A DNA stretch of 41,793 nt from Mollicutes bacterium (GCA_003552925.1 PUOX01000035.1:1-41793); one strand, 5' to 3'; positions 1-7,813 are shown, numbered from the stretch's first letter. The notes: generated from the sequence alone by a model not told the origin. Numbers and translations are program-made.

Positions 1-334
<334 letters not shown>

Positions 335-367
335 TTTCTTGAAGTATTATCCAGTTTTGAAAGAATA

Positions 368-477
368 GCCTGGTGACGATGGCGAAGCGGCCACACCTGT
401 TCCCATTTCGAACACAGAAGTTAAGCGCTTCAGCGCCGATGTTAGTACGTTTGTGCGAGAGTAGGACGTCGCCAGGC
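368..477 (+). rRNA. 5S ribosomal RNA
   Basis: This is a 110-base 5S rRNA. The terminal helix pairs GCCTGG (from 368) with CCAGGC (to 477). The conserved loop containing CCCATTTCGAACACAGAAGTTAAG is present, as is GCGAGAGTAGG near the 3' side. It is part of the rRNA operon that runs in from the left edge. Confidence 0.95.
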
Positions 478-531
478 TTCTTTCTTTATGTAATCAATGA
501 AACATTCATAATAAAAGCCCCCCTCCGTGCT

Positions 532-608
532 GCCTCAGTAGCTCAGCCGGTTAGAGCACTTGACTGTTAATCAAGGGGTCCTAGGTTCGAATCCTAGCTG
601 GGGCGCCA
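532..608 (+). tRNA. tRNA-Asn (anticodon GTT)
   Basis: This is a 77-base cloverleaf. The acceptor stem pairs GCCTCAG with CTGGGGC, followed by discriminator G and an encoded CCA. The anticodon loop is CTGTTAA with anticodon GTT, and the T-arm is standard (CTAGG-TTCGAAT-CCTAG). It lies downstream of the 5S gene in the same transcript. Confidence 0.95.
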
Positions 609-612
609 TTGT

Positions 613-689
613 GGCCCGTTGGAGAAGCGGCTTAACTCACCAGCCTTTCACGCTGGCATGCACGGGTTCGAATCCCGTACGGGTCACCA
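613..689 (+). tRNA. tRNA-Glu (anticodon TTC)
   Basis: This is a 77-base cloverleaf with an encoded CCA. The acceptor stem pairs GGCCCGT with ACGGGTC. The anticodon stem CCAGC/GCTGG closes the loop CTTTCAC, giving anticodon TTC. It sits 4 bases after tRNA-Asn and is the last gene of the rRNA operon before the terminator at 703. Confidence 0.95.
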
Positions 690-702
690 TTTTTTCTTAG
701 AA

Positions 703-727
703 AACTTACCACCGGTAAGTTTTTTTC
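703..727 (+). terminator. Rho-independent terminator of the rRNA/tRNA operon
   Basis: Inverted repeat AACTTACC/GGTAAGTT with a minimal loop, followed by a run of T, starts 14 bases after tRNA-Glu. Confidence 0.85.
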
Positions 728-751
728 ATGCCTCAAATCTTCTCCTTGATC

Positions 752-783
752 AAAAAGAGCGCTCGTTTGAGCGCTCTTTTTTT
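752..783 (-). terminator. Terminator of the DUF554 unit (probably bidirectional)
   Basis: AAAAAGAGCGCTC, a short TTTGA loop and GAGCGCTCTTTTTTT form a strong stem with A-rich and T-rich flanks. It lies directly downstream of the minus-strand DUF554 stop and also faces the tRNA operon. Confidence 0.85.
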
Positions 784-787
784 GACT

Positions 788-1495
788 TTACAGCAAGCCG
801 ACGACGATATGGTAAACAATCGGAAACAACAGCGCCGGCAGCATGTTGGCGACTTTGATTTCCTTGATTTCCATGAAATTGAGGCCCATGGCGACCAAAA
901 TGACATTTCCAACCATCGAGAACCCTTCAATCATGGCCGTGGTCAAAAACATCCCGGCAAAAAGGGCGGCGATATGGATCGCGCCTTGATACAGCAAGAT
1001 GGAGATTGCCGCAAAGGCGACGCCGATGCCGAAGACCGCCGCAAGCATGAGCGCGGTGATGAAATCCAAGGTGCTTTTAACGGCGAGGACGCTGATGTCT
1101 CCATGAAGCGCATCTTGAATCGGGCCTAGTATGGCCAGCGCTCCGACGCAGAAAATCAACGTTCCGCTGATGAACCCCTTGGCCAGGGGCGGCAAATTGT
1201 AGCGGTGCTCGACGCCGTAGGCGAAGCGTTTCAACTTGCCGTCGATGTCGATCTTTTCGCCGATGAGTGTGCCCGCGACCAAAGACCCAAGCACCAAAAG
1301 TTCGTATCTTGTGGTGAGGGTGCCATCTTCTATCACCAAGAAATACTGCAAAAACCATCCAAGCGCAAGCGCGGTCAGCGCAAGGCCCATCACGAACATG
1401 ATGGTCTTTTGCAGGTTTCCGGGCAAGCCTTTTTTGAAAATGACGCCGATGAACGAAGCGACGATGACGGCGATGGCATTGAGGATTGTGCCCAT
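788..1495 (-). CDS. DUF554 family membrane protein
   Basis: This is a 235-residue integral membrane protein resembling the DUF554 family (YdfK of Bacillus, YqgA of E. coli), whose role is not established. The start MGTILNAIAVIVASFIG, a glycine-rich hydrophobic N-terminus, is typical of the family. Several further hydrophobic segments follow, including one around FISGTLIFCVGALAILGPIQD, and the C-terminus is hydrophobic. The ATG at 1495 has the Shine-Dalgarno TAAGGA just upstream, at the end of ridA. It is the last gene of a three-gene minus-strand unit with ridA and a zinc-peptidase-like gene and is closed by the terminator at 752-783. The family call is firm; the function is unknown. Confidence 0.85.
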   Translation of the reverse strand: MGTILNAIAVIVASFIGVIFKKGLPGNLQKTIMFVMGLALTALALGWFLQYFLVIEDGTLTTRYELLVLGSLVAGTLIGEKIDIDGKLKRFAYGVEHRYNLPPLAKGFISGTLIFCVGALAILGPIQDALHGDISVLAVKSTLDFITALMLAAVFGIGVAFAAISILLYQGAIHIAALFAGMFLTTAMIEGFSMVGNVILVAMGLNFMEIKEIKVANMLPALLFPIVYHIVVGLL

Positions 1496-1502
1496 AAAAT
1501 CC

Positions 1503-1874
1503 TTAGGCTTTCACGGCGATGGCGTCGATTTCGATGACGACGTCTTTGGGGAGCCTTGCCGCTTCGATCGCCGCTCTGGCGGGCTTGTGGTCGTGAAAGA
1601 ATTCGCCGTAGCGCTCGTTCATGGATTGGAACTGTCCCAAATCTTTCATGAAAATGCCGCAGCGGACGATGTCTTGCTTTTTGAGCCCGGCGGCTTCGAC
1701 GATCGCCAGCACGTTTTTGAGGCACTGTTCGGTCGCTTCAGCGATGTCGGTCTTGGTTTCGCCGTTTTTGGGGTCGATGGGGAGTTGCCCCGATACGTAA
1801 AGGGTGTCACCTTTCAAGACGCCTTGCGAATAGGCGCCGATGGCTGCGGGTGCGTTCTTGGTTTCGATGTACAT
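1503..1874 (-). CDS. ridA: RidA family reactive-imine deaminase
   Basis: This 123-residue protein has the normal length and motifs of the RidA/YjgF/Rid family. These trimeric cytosolic enzymes hydrolyse reactive 2-aminoacrylate and related imines formed by PLP enzymes. Visible signatures are GAYSQ near residue 13, YVSGQLP near 26, CGIFMKDL near 72, and a C-terminal block with PARAAIEAARLPKD whose arginine corresponds to the catalytic one. The start has a good AAGGAG site. It lies between a zinc-peptidase-like gene upstream and DUF554 downstream, with short gaps that suggest one transcript. PLP enzymes that could generate its substrates (Kbl, cysteine desulfurase) are encoded elsewhere in the window. 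Confidence 0.92.
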   Translation of the reverse strand: MYIETKNAPAAIGAYSQGVLKGDTLYVSGQLPIDPKNGETKTDIAEATEQCLKNVLAIVEAAGLKKQDIVRCGIFMKDLGQFQSMNERYGEFFHDHKPARAAIEAARLPKDVVIEIDAIAVKA

Positions 1875-1890
1875 TCTATCGCTCCTTTAT

Positions 1891-2916
1891 TTACTGTCGG
1901 ATGTCTTTGAGTGTACCATCCGGATTGGTCTTCGCGACTGATGGATTGTCGACGACGACGGTTTCTTCGCCTTTTTTGAGCAGGACAAAGTGGCGGAAGA
2001 AGATGTAATCGTCGGCTTTGACGGTGTTGAGCGGGTCGAATCCGATGATGTTGAACGGTCCGTCTTTCACGGTTTTTGTGGTCTTTAATGTATCTTGGAC
2101 GAGTTTCTTGTTGTTATCTTTGAATTCTTGCAAAAGCCGTTTGATGTCGTCGTTTTTTTGAGGTGAATCGCCGTTCGCTTTTGGCAGAAGCAATGTGTCC
2201 AACATCGATTCTTCTTCGCCAATCACATGCCAAAGCGCTTCGCCTTGGCTTTCTGCGACGACCAAGAGGGCGGCGCCGGAGTTGTTGTTGACGATGCGGA
2301 TGGGGAAAAGTGAAGCGGGATTTTTCAAACTCGCTTGGATTTCTGCGATTCTTTGGTCGTAAAGGTCTCTATCCAGCATTTTTAACGCCGACCATTCGGC
2401 GTAGGTGGCCATGCCTTCACAGGTTTCTACATAGGTTTCGTAGGCGACTGCTTGTGGAAAGTGTTTCCTGCGGTAGGCTCTTAACGCCGCTAACCGTAAC
2501 CAGTCAAGCTGTTTGAAGTCGTCGAGCAAATCGGCGAGTAAGCGGTTCTCTTCGTATTTTGCGGAGAGGTTGTCTGCTTCGTATGCGTAATGGATGGCGT
2601 CGATTTCGTTGCGAAAACGTTTCTCGCCGTATTCAAATTGAAAAGCGTGGAACATTTCGTGAACGATGAGTGAGGCGAGACGCTTTGTGTTCAGCCTCAA
2701 CGTCTCTTCATCCACGTTCCAAATTGCGAGCATTCGGCCTTCGAACTTGATGGCGGTATTGCCGCGGAAACGGCTGTCCCAAGAAATTTGACGGTCTTGT
2801 AGCTGCACGGTTTCCTGATCGTAGAGGGCAAACGGATAGGGCCTAAAAGTTGGCCATATGCCTTCGAAGTTCAATTTTTTCAAGTGTTGTTCTACTTTGC
2901 GATACAATTCTTTCAT
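1891..2916 (-). CDS. Uncharacterised protein with an HExxH zinc-peptidase motif
   Basis: This 341-residue protein belongs to no family I can name. Residues 86-90 read HEMFH inside a hydrophobic helix (SLIVHEMFHAF), the classic zinc-metallopeptidase motif. A later TCEGMATYAE segment, near residue 165, offers a glutamate that could be the third ligand. No signal peptide or membrane segment is visible, so it is probably cytosolic. I chose the ATG at 2916 because GAGGTGGG precedes it by 4 bases. A longer reading frame back to 3000 would run to the sodA terminator and has no ribosome site. It is first in a unit with ridA and DUF554. A TTGACA box lies at 2968-2973, but I see no convincing -10 at the right distance. 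Confidence 0.6.
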   Translation of the reverse strand: MKELYRKVEQHLKKLNFEGIWPTFRPYPFALYDQETVQLQDRQISWDSRFRGNTAIKFEGRMLAIWNVDEETLRLNTKRLASLIVHEMFHAFQFEYGEKRFRNEIDAIHYAYEADNLSAKYEENRLLADLLDDFKQLDWLRLAALRAYRRKHFPQAVAYETYVETCEGMATYAEWSALKMLDRDLYDQRIAEIQASLKNPASLFPIRIVNNNSGAALLVVAESQGEALWHVIGEEESMLDTLLLPKANGDSPQKNDDIKRLLQEFKDNNKKLVQDTLKTTKTVKDGPFNIIGFDPLNTVKADDYIFFRHFVLLKKGEETVVVDNPSVAKTNPDGTLKDIRQ

Positions 2917-3000
2917 TAAGCCCACCTCATTTGATATCATCCATATGTCCATAATACAGCCTTTTTTGTCAAAAGGAAAGTCCGATTTGCCGATTGCCAT

Positions 3001-3030
3001 AAAAAAAACCGGATGCGAATGGCATCCGGT
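3001..3030 (-). terminator. Terminator of sodA
   Basis: Read on the minus strand, CCGGATGC and GCATCCGG form an 8-bp stem followed by a run of T. It lies 10 bases beyond the sodA stop. Confidence 0.85.
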
Positions 3031-3040
3031 CGAGGTGTCG

Positions 3041-3652
3041 TTATTGCATGGCTTGTTGGTAGTAGGTTTCCACTTGTTTCCAGTTGACGACGTTCCAAAA
3101 CGCGTTGATGTAGTCGGGACGACGGTTTTGATAGTTCAGATAATAGGCGTGTTCCCAAACATCCAAGTTGAGGATGGGGGTGCCTTCTTCGAAGGGGACG
3201 TCTTGGTTTGGAGAAGAAGTGATTTTCAAGGTTCCATCTTCGACCATCAACCAGGCCCATCCGCTTCCAAAGCGCGTTTTGGCGGCGGTGTCGAAAGCCT
3301 TTTGGAAGTCTTCGAACGATCCGAAGTCGCGTTTGATGGCGTCCATCAAATCGCCATGGGGACGGTCGCTTTCTTTTTCGGGGGCGAGGATGGTCCAAAA
3401 GAGCGTATGGTTGTAATGGCCGCCTCCGTTGTTTCGTACGGCGGTGCGGATATCCTCAGGCACATTGTTCAGGTCCTTGAGCACCTCTTCAAGGGATTTT
3501 TCCATCAAGTTGGGATGGTTTTCCAAAGCCGCTTTCAGCTTGTCGATGTAGGCTTGGTGGTGTTTGGTATGGTGAATCTCCATCGTGCGTTGATCGATGT
3601 AGGGTTCTAAAGCGTTGTAATCGTATGCGAGTTTTGGTAGTTCAAAGTTCAT
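3041..3652 (-). CDS. sodA: Superoxide dismutase (Mn/Fe family)
   Basis: This 203-residue protein is full length for Mn/Fe superoxide dismutase, which converts superoxide to oxygen and hydrogen peroxide in the cytosol. The metal ligands are visible: the first histidine in [12 protein letters not shown] (about residue 27), the second in [11 protein letters not shown], and the aspartate and histidine in [16 protein letters not shown]. The GSGWAWL block is also present. Fe and Mn preference cannot be settled by eye. The gene is monocistronic, with its own promoter at 3689-3717, an AGGAGG ribosome site and the terminator at 3001-3030. Together with the cysteine-free peroxidase-like protein at 27461 it points to oxygen exposure. 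Confidence 0.95.
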   Translation of the reverse strand: MNFELPKLAYDYNALEPYIDQRTMEIHHTKHHQAYIDKLKAALENHPNLMEKSLEEVLKDLNNVPEDIRTAVRNNGGGHYNHTLFWTILAPEKESDRPHGDLMDAIKRDFGSFEDFQKAFDTAAKTRFGSGWAWLMVEDGTLKITSSPNQDVPFEEGTPILNLDVWEHAYYLNYQNRRPDYINAFWNVVNWKQVETYYQQAMQ

Positions 3653-3688
3653 GGATTTGGCCTCCTATATTTTCTTGATTTCACTTTC

Positions 3689-3717
3689 ATTATGTCACTA
3701 AATTAGAGAAATTACAA
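3689..3717 (-). promoter_or_regulatory. sodA promoter
   Basis: On the minus strand TTGTAA (3712-3717) and CATAAT (3689-3694) are separated by 17 bases, about 35 bases before the sodA start codon. Confidence 0.7.
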
Positions 3718-3730
3718 ATAATATGCACGC

Positions 3731-3757
3731 AAAAAAAGACAGGCGTAATGCCTGTCT
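3731..3757 (-). terminator. Terminator of the MsrQ-like gene
   Basis: On the minus strand AGACAGGC/GCCTGTCT with a short loop is followed by seven T, just past the stop codon at 3766. Confidence 0.85.
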
Positions 3758-3765
3758 TGAGAGTG

Positions 3766-4449
3766 TTATTGAGCGTTTTTGGCGGTTGTCTTCTTCGGAA
3801 CGAGGACGTAGTTTTTCATCTTCAAATAGGTGTAGATTCCGAAGATGACGGTGTAGGCCGCGGCCCGGACAAAGCGCAACTCGTCTTCTTGCGCGATGGA
3901 GTTGATCGAAAGCAGGTGCACATAAATCATGAAATAGGCGAGATATGCCCATTTATGAAGTTTGCGCCATTGCAGCGGATGCATCTTTTTGCGGATGTTC
4001 GTAAACGAGGTGATGAAAAGTGGAATCATGATCAAAAACGCGATGGTGCCGGTCGGGTTCAAGGCGCTGAGTGCGGTAATGATCAAAAACGTCGCGTGCG
4101 GGACGAGGAAAAGAAAGCCCAAAATGGCCATTTCACGACGAACGCGCATCAAGGTGATTTTCGGCTTGCTTTTTTTCTTGAAAGCGCCGGCGAACATGAC
4201 GAGGACAAAGAAAGAGAACGTGAGGTGTCCTTGGAAGATTAGCTGATACAAAACGGGAATGTTTTCAAGTTCGAAGCCTAATGCGCCAACCTGCGCCAAC
4301 ACAGCCAAAACGGTGGCGACAAGCGCAATCAGTGCGGTGACGATATAATAGGCGTTTTCGTTTTTGTGCAGATGCTTGCCCCGGTAATGGATGAACAAGG
4401 CGAGCGGAAGAATGAAAATCATGCCGGTGAACGATAAGATGTAGTCCAT
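3766..4449 (-). CDS. MsrQ/YedZ-like ferric-reductase-type haem membrane protein
   Basis: This 227-residue membrane protein has about six hydrophobic segments and the look of the ferric-reductase transmembrane family, to which MsrQ (YedZ), the haem b partner of the methionine sulfoxide reductase MsrP, belongs. Histidines inside or beside membrane helices (FQGHLTFSF, LVPHATFLI, IYVHLLS) could ligate haem. The segment TSFTNIRKKMHPLQWRKLHKWAYLAY resembles the conserved MsrQ loop before the last haem histidine. No msrP lies nearby, so the electron acceptor is unknown. A strong AAGGAGG site fixes the start. A possible extended -10 (TGATACAAT on the minus strand) lies at 4480-4488. Confidence 0.65.
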   Translation of the reverse strand: MDYILSFTGMIFILPLALFIHYRGKHLHKNENAYYIVTALIALVATVLAVLAQVGALGFELENIPVLYQLIFQGHLTFSFFVLVMFAGAFKKKSKPKITLMRVRREMAILGFLFLVPHATFLIITALSALNPTGTIAFLIMIPLFITSFTNIRKKMHPLQWRKLHKWAYLAYFMIYVHLLSINSIAQEDELRFVRAAAYTVIFGIYTYLKMKNYVLVPKKTTAKNAQ

Positions 4450-4479
4450 TGTAAGCCTCCTTAAGAATTGTTCTTTTTC

Positions 4480-4488
4480 ATTGTATCA
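4480..4488 (-). promoter_or_regulatory. Possible extended -10 of the MsrQ-like gene
   Basis: TGATACAAT on the minus strand, about 35 bases before the gene start; no good -35 box is visible. The 150 bases between here and the tRNA-Arg promoter hold only the hairpin at 4521-4561. Confidence 0.4.
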
Positions 4489-4520
4489 TATCTTCTTCGA
4501 AAAGCGTAGAGGCCTTTCTT

Positions 4521-4561
4521 AAGGGATGTGGAAAACCTGGAGGTTTTCACATATTTCCCTT
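4521..4561. other. Long imperfect hairpin of unknown role
   Basis: Arms 4521-4537 and 4542-4561 pair as AAGGGA, TGTG and AAAACC blocks, with one bulged G on the left and four extra bases on the right, around a TGGA loop. No T run follows on either strand, so it is not a simple terminator. It lies between the divergent MsrQ-like gene and the tRNA-Arg promoter. Confidence 0.5.
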
Positions 4562-4607
4562 GCCAGAGTGGGCTTTTTTTGGTATTATTATCAACGGTCG
4601 TTTGTTC

Positions 4608-4636
4608 TTGCAAAGGATATGCGGCTGTGGTATAAT
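4608..4636 (+). promoter_or_regulatory. Promoter of the tRNA-Arg/tRNA-Pro pair
   Basis: TTGCAA (4608-4613), 17 bases, TATAAT (4631-4636). Transcription would start about 13 bases before tRNA-Arg. Confidence 0.8.
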
Positions 4637-4655
4637 GCTCTTGCTGCAAAAATTC

Positions 4656-4732
4656 GCGCCCATAGCTCAATTGGATAGAGCGTTTGACTACGGATCAAAA
4701 GGTTAGGGGTTCAAGTCCTCTTGGGCGCGCCA
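4656..4732 (+). tRNA. tRNA-Arg (anticodon ACG)
   Basis: This is a 77-base cloverleaf with an encoded CCA. The acceptor stem pairs GCGCCCA with TGGGCGC. The anticodon stem TTTGA/TCAAA closes the loop CTACGGA with anticodon ACG, expected to be edited to ICG. Confidence 0.95.
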
Positions 4733-4734
4733 CT

Positions 4735-4811
4735 CGGGAAGTAGCTTAGCTTGGTAGAGCGCTTGGTTTGGGACCAAGAGGTCGCAGGTTCAAATCCTGT
4801 CTTCCCGACCA
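4735..4811 (+). tRNA. tRNA-Pro (anticodon TGG)
   Basis: The acceptor stem pairs CGGGAAG with CTTCCCG and the CCA is encoded. The anticodon loop TTTGGGA gives TGG. It sits 2 bases after tRNA-Arg and shares its promoter; a terminator follows at 4825. It differs from the second tRNA-Pro at 4917 by only five bases. Confidence 0.95.
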
Positions 4812-4824
4812 CTAAGAAACTTAA

Positions 4825-4853
4825 GAAAAACTCTTGCCTCAAGAGTTTTTTTA
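4825..4853 (+). terminator. Terminator after tRNA-Arg/tRNA-Pro(TGG)
   Basis: AAAAACTCTTG, a CC loop and CAAGAGTTTTTTT form a stem with a T run. Confidence 0.85.
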
Positions 4854-4872
4854 TAGGAAGATAGTGTTCCTG

Positions 4873-4901
4873 TTCACAACGGGACACAAATCGGTTACAA
4901 T
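4873..4901 (+). promoter_or_regulatory. Promoter of tRNA-Pro(CGG)
   Basis: TTCACA (4873-4878), 17 bases, TACAAT (4896-4901), directly between the upstream terminator and the tRNA. Confidence 0.7.
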
Positions 4902-4916
4902 GGATATAGAACCTTC

Positions 4917-4993
4917 CGGGAAGTAGCTCAGCTTGGTAGAGCGCTTGGTTCGGGGCTAAGAGGTCGCAGGTTCGAATCCTGTCTTCCCGACCA
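4917..4993 (+). tRNA. tRNA-Pro (anticodon CGG)
   Basis: Same acceptor, D and T arms as the preceding tRNA-Pro; the anticodon loop TTCGGGG gives CGG. The anticodon stem CTTGG/CTAAG contains one G-T wobble. It has its own promoter and terminator. The near identity to its neighbour suggests local duplication followed by an anticodon change. Confidence 0.92.
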
Positions 4994-5002
4994 TGAAAAC
5001 CA

Positions 5003-5030
5003 AAACACTTCACTTCGAAGTGTTTTTCTT
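5003..5030 (+). terminator. Terminator of tRNA-Pro(CGG)
   Basis: AAAACACTTC and GAAGTGTTTTT arms around a short ACTTC-type loop, followed by T-rich sequence. Confidence 0.8.
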
Positions 5031-5070
5031 TTGGTCGATTTGGTAGAACGCATTTTTTGGAAGGATTCCA

Positions 5071-5098
5071 AAGAAAAGGCCGCTCATTTGAGCGGCCC
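5071..5098 (-). terminator. Terminator of the copper operon
   Basis: On the minus strand GGGCCGCTC and GAGCGGCC form a G+C-rich stem followed by TTTTCTTT, just past the csoR stop. Confidence 0.8.
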
Positions 5099-5103
5099 AA
5101 ACG

Positions 5104-5367
5104 TTATTTCAGGTACTTGTTTAGTATTTGGATGATTTCTTCGGTCTTTTCTTCCTGGGTTCCGTCTTGAAACGAATCCCTGACACACGTTTCGATATGG
5201 TTTTGCAAAATGTTCAGATTCGCTTTTTTAAGCAACGATACCGTCGCCATGATCTGATTGGCGATGTCGACACAGTAGCGGCCTTCTTCGGTCATTTTCA
5301 CGACGGAATCGATTTGGCCTTTGGCCGTTTTTAATAGATTCAAGGCGGCTTCGTTGTCATGCTTCAT
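5104..5367 (-). CDS. csoR: Copper-sensing repressor CsoR
   Basis: This 87-residue protein has the length and all-helical look of the CsoR/RcnR/FrmR metal-sensing repressors. The copper ligands are in place: a cysteine in GRYCVDIANQI (about residue 32) and the His-x3-Cys of NHIETCV (about 57-61). CsoR tetramers release DNA when Cu(I) binds. The start overlaps the 3' end of copA by 11 bases, so it is translated from the copZ-copA-csoR message and probably controls its own operon through the site at 8045-8066. An FrmR- or CstR-type sensor would lack this exact C-H-C set with this context, so the copper call is well supported. Confidence 0.9.
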   Translation of the reverse strand: MKHDNEAALNLLKTAKGQIDSVVKMTEEGRYCVDIANQIMATVSLLKKANLNILQNHIETCVRDSFQDGTQEEKTEEIIQILNKYLK

Positions 5368-7813
5368 ATTGAACCTCCAAGGTTGCGTTCATTTTTTTGC
5401 GTTTTAATCGCAAGGAGTTGTAGATGACGTTGAGCGAGCTTACCGACATCGCCGCGGCGCCGATCATCGGATGCAGCAGGCCGAACATCGCAAACGGTAT
5501 GGCGACGGCGTTGTAAAACCATGCCCAGAAGTAGTTCTCTTTGATTTTTCGGAAGATGTTTTGGGAGAGTTCGATGGATGTGAGAATCAGTGAAAGCTCG
5601 TCACGGATGAGCGTTACGTCGGCGGCTTCGATGGCGACATCGGTGCCTGTGCCTAAAGCGATGCCGACGTTGGCCTGTTTGAGCGCGGGGGCGTCGTTGA
5701 TGCCGTCGCCGACCATGGCGACAAGGCCGTGGGTTTCTTGGAGCCGTTTGACTTCGTCGACCTTTCCGTCGGGCAGGACGCCGGCGATTACGTGGGAGAT
5801 GCCCGCTTTTTTGGCGATGGCGTTTGCGGTGCGTTCGTTGTCGCCGGTGATCATTGCGGTTTTGATGCCGAGATTCTCAATGGCGCGGATGACGGCCTGG
5901 GAATCTTTCTTCAAGGCGTCGGAGACGGCGATGACGCCGAGAACTTTTTCGCCGTCGCTTAAAAGCATTGCGGTTTTCGCTTCGTTTTCGAAGTCGGCGA
6001 CGGTGTTTTCAAACGCTTGGTAATCGATGTTTTGTTCGTCCATCAAACGGCGGTTGCCGATATAGTAGGTGGTTTCGGCAATGGTGCCTTTGACGCCGCG
6101 GCCGCTGAGCGCTTCGAAGTCTGAGACGGACTTCAGCGAAAGTTTTTTATCTTTTGCGTCTTTCAGGATTGCTTGGGCGAGAGGATGCTCTGAACCCTCT
6201 TCAAGGGACGCGGCGATTTGCAAGAATTCTGTTTCTTCGATTTCGTCGGTTTTCAGGTCGGTGACTACGGGTTCGCCGTATGTCAGCGTTCCGGTCTTGT
6301 CAAACGCGACAAGTTTGATGTCTTTCAAGGTTTGCACCGCTTCGCCGTTACGGATCAAGATGCCCTTGTCGGCGCCGATGCCGCTGCCGACCATGAGCGC
6401 GGTGGGTGTGCCAAGACCCAATGCGCACGGGCAGGCGATGACCAATACCGCGGTTGCGGTGACGAACGCGAGCACGAGCGGCGATTGGTCGGGGTTAACC
6501 CAGGGCAGGAAACTCATGGTTCCCATGATGCCTTGATGGAAATCCGTAAAGAACAAAAACGATCCGAACGTCATGAGCGTGAGCACCATGATAATGGGCA
6601 CGAAATATCCGGTGACGCGGTCGGCGAATTCTTGGATGGGGACTTTGGACCCTTGGGCTTGTTCGACCAGCGTAATCACTTGGGACAAGAACGTATCCTT
6701 GCCAACTTTGGTGACTTCGACTTTGATGGCGCCTTGTTTGTTGATGGTGGCGCCGATGACTTCATCGCCGACGCCGCGTTTGACAGGCATGGATTCGCCC
6801 GTGGCGATCGATTCGTCGATGGTTGTGGAGCCTTCTTTCACCACGCCGTCGGTAGGGATTTTCTCTCCCGGCCGAATGACCATCAAATCGCCTTGAGAGA
6901 GTTCTTTGGTGGAAATCTCAATTTCTTCGCCGTCCACTACAATGCGGGCGCTTTTGGCGCCGAGCTCGACAAGCTTTTTGATCGCTTGCGAGGCTTTGCC
7001 TTTTGCGCGTGATTCCAAGTATTTACCGATCAGGTGGAAAGTCATGATGGCCGTCGCCATCTCGATGAACGTCGTGACGGGGAAGAATAGACCCATCAAG
7101 CCGATCAGGTAAGGCGGCATGGAACCAAGCGACACCAAAACGTCCATGTTCGGAGAGAGATTCTTTAATGACTTGAAACTTCCCCGATGCACTCGGTAGC
7201 CGAAGTAGAAGACGACAGGCGCACCGAGTGCGGCGGTAATCGGCGTGTAAAACGGAATGGTCACAACAAACATGTGGATGACCATGAGAATCATCACGAT
7301 ACTCGCAAGGACCGCCGAAGAGAGCATTTTTTTCTTCGCGATTTTCATCTTTGTGACGTCGGGGTCTTCGGAATCGTCGATTTCTTCTTCAAGCGTGATG
7401 TCGTAACCGATTTGCTGGACGGCTTTTTTCATCTCGGAAATTCTAATAGTTTGAGGGTTGTATTTAAGCGTTGCCTTGTTGGAGGCCAGGCTTACGGAAA
7501 CCTCTTCGGTTCCTTCTAAGTTTTTGAGCGTTTTTTCAACGTTGCCCACGCATGTTGCGCACGTCATGCCCTCAACGCGGAGAGTTATGCGTTCAAGGGA
7601 GTCGTCGAGTAAAAAAGCGCCGTAGCCGGCGCTTTCAATAGCGGCGATTACGCCTTCGCTGTCGATGGTGTTCTCGTCAAAGGTCACATCGGCGGTGTCG
7701 TTGACGACGTTCACGGAAACGTCATGGACACCTTCGGTGTGTTCTAAGACGGAATTGACGCTGTTGGCGCAAGTCGCGCAGCTCATGCCGGTGACTTTAA
7801 AGGTCTTGCGCAT
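5357..7813 (-). CDS. copA: Copper-exporting P1B-type ATPase CopA
   Basis: This 818-residue protein is full length for CopA, which pumps Cu(I) out of the cytosol using ATP. Two heavy-metal-associated domains open the protein, with CxxC pairs at residues 12/15 and 85/88. Then come the transmembrane bundle, the actuator TGES (about 338-341), the membrane CPC ion site (461-463), the phosphorylated aspartate of DKTGT (505), the SEHP motif and the hinge GDGINDAP. CPC plus the CsoR/CopZ neighbours indicates Cu(I) rather than Zn or Cd. Its ATG overlaps the copZ TGA by one base, so translation is probably coupled; it overlaps csoR at the other end. Confidence 0.96.
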   Translation of the reverse strand: MRKTFKVTGMSCATCANSVNSVLEHTEGVHDVSVNVVNDTADVTFDENTIDSEGVIAAIESAGYGAFLLDDSLERITLRVEGMTCATCVGNVEKTLKNLEGTEEVSVSLASNKATLKYNPQTIRISEMKKAVQQIGYDITLEEEIDDSEDPDVTKMKIAKKKMLSSAVLASIVMILMVIHMFVVTIPFYTPITAALGAPVVFYFGYRVHRGSFKSLKNLSPNMDVLVSLGSMPPYLIGLMGLFFPVTTFIEMATAIMTFHLIGKYLESRAKGKASQAIKKLVELGAKSARIVVDGEEIEISTKELSQGDLMVIRPGEKIPTDGVVKEGSTTIDESIATGESMPVKRGVGDEVIGATINKQGAIKVEVTKVGKDTFLSQVITLVEQAQGSKVPIQEFADRVTGYFVPIIMVLTLMTFGSFLFFTDFHQGIMGTMSFLPWVNPDQSPLVLAFVTATAVLVIACPCALGLGTPTALMVGSGIGADKGILIRNGEAVQTLKDIKLVAFDKTGTLTYGEPVVTDLKTDEIEETEFLQIAASLEEGSEHPLAQAILKDAKDKKLSLKSVSDFEALSGRGVKGTIAETTYYIGNRRLMDEQNIDYQAFENTVADFENEAKTAMLLSDGEKVLGVIAVSDALKKDSQAVIRAIENLGIKTAMITGDNERTANAIAKKAGISHVIAGVLPDGKVDEVKRLQETHGLVAMVGDGINDAPALKQANVGIALGTGTDVAIEAADVTLIRDELSLILTSIELSQNIFRKIKENYFWAWFYNAVAIPFAMFGLLHPMIGAAAMSVSSLNVIYNSLRLKRKKMNATLEVQYEA

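Noticed and set aside
2951-2973. Promoter of the HExxH gene from TTGACA and TATTAT on the minus strand
   Set aside because: The boxes are only 11 bases apart, too close for a normal promoter; no better -10 at 16-18 bases was found.
4461-4670. Minus-strand reading frame of 69 codons
   Set aside because: It crosses the tRNA-Arg promoter and the start of the tRNA and has no good start signal.
4711-5100. Minus-strand reading frame of 129 codons
   Set aside because: It runs antisense through two tRNA-Pro genes, and the apparent internal repeat is only the tRNA duplication.
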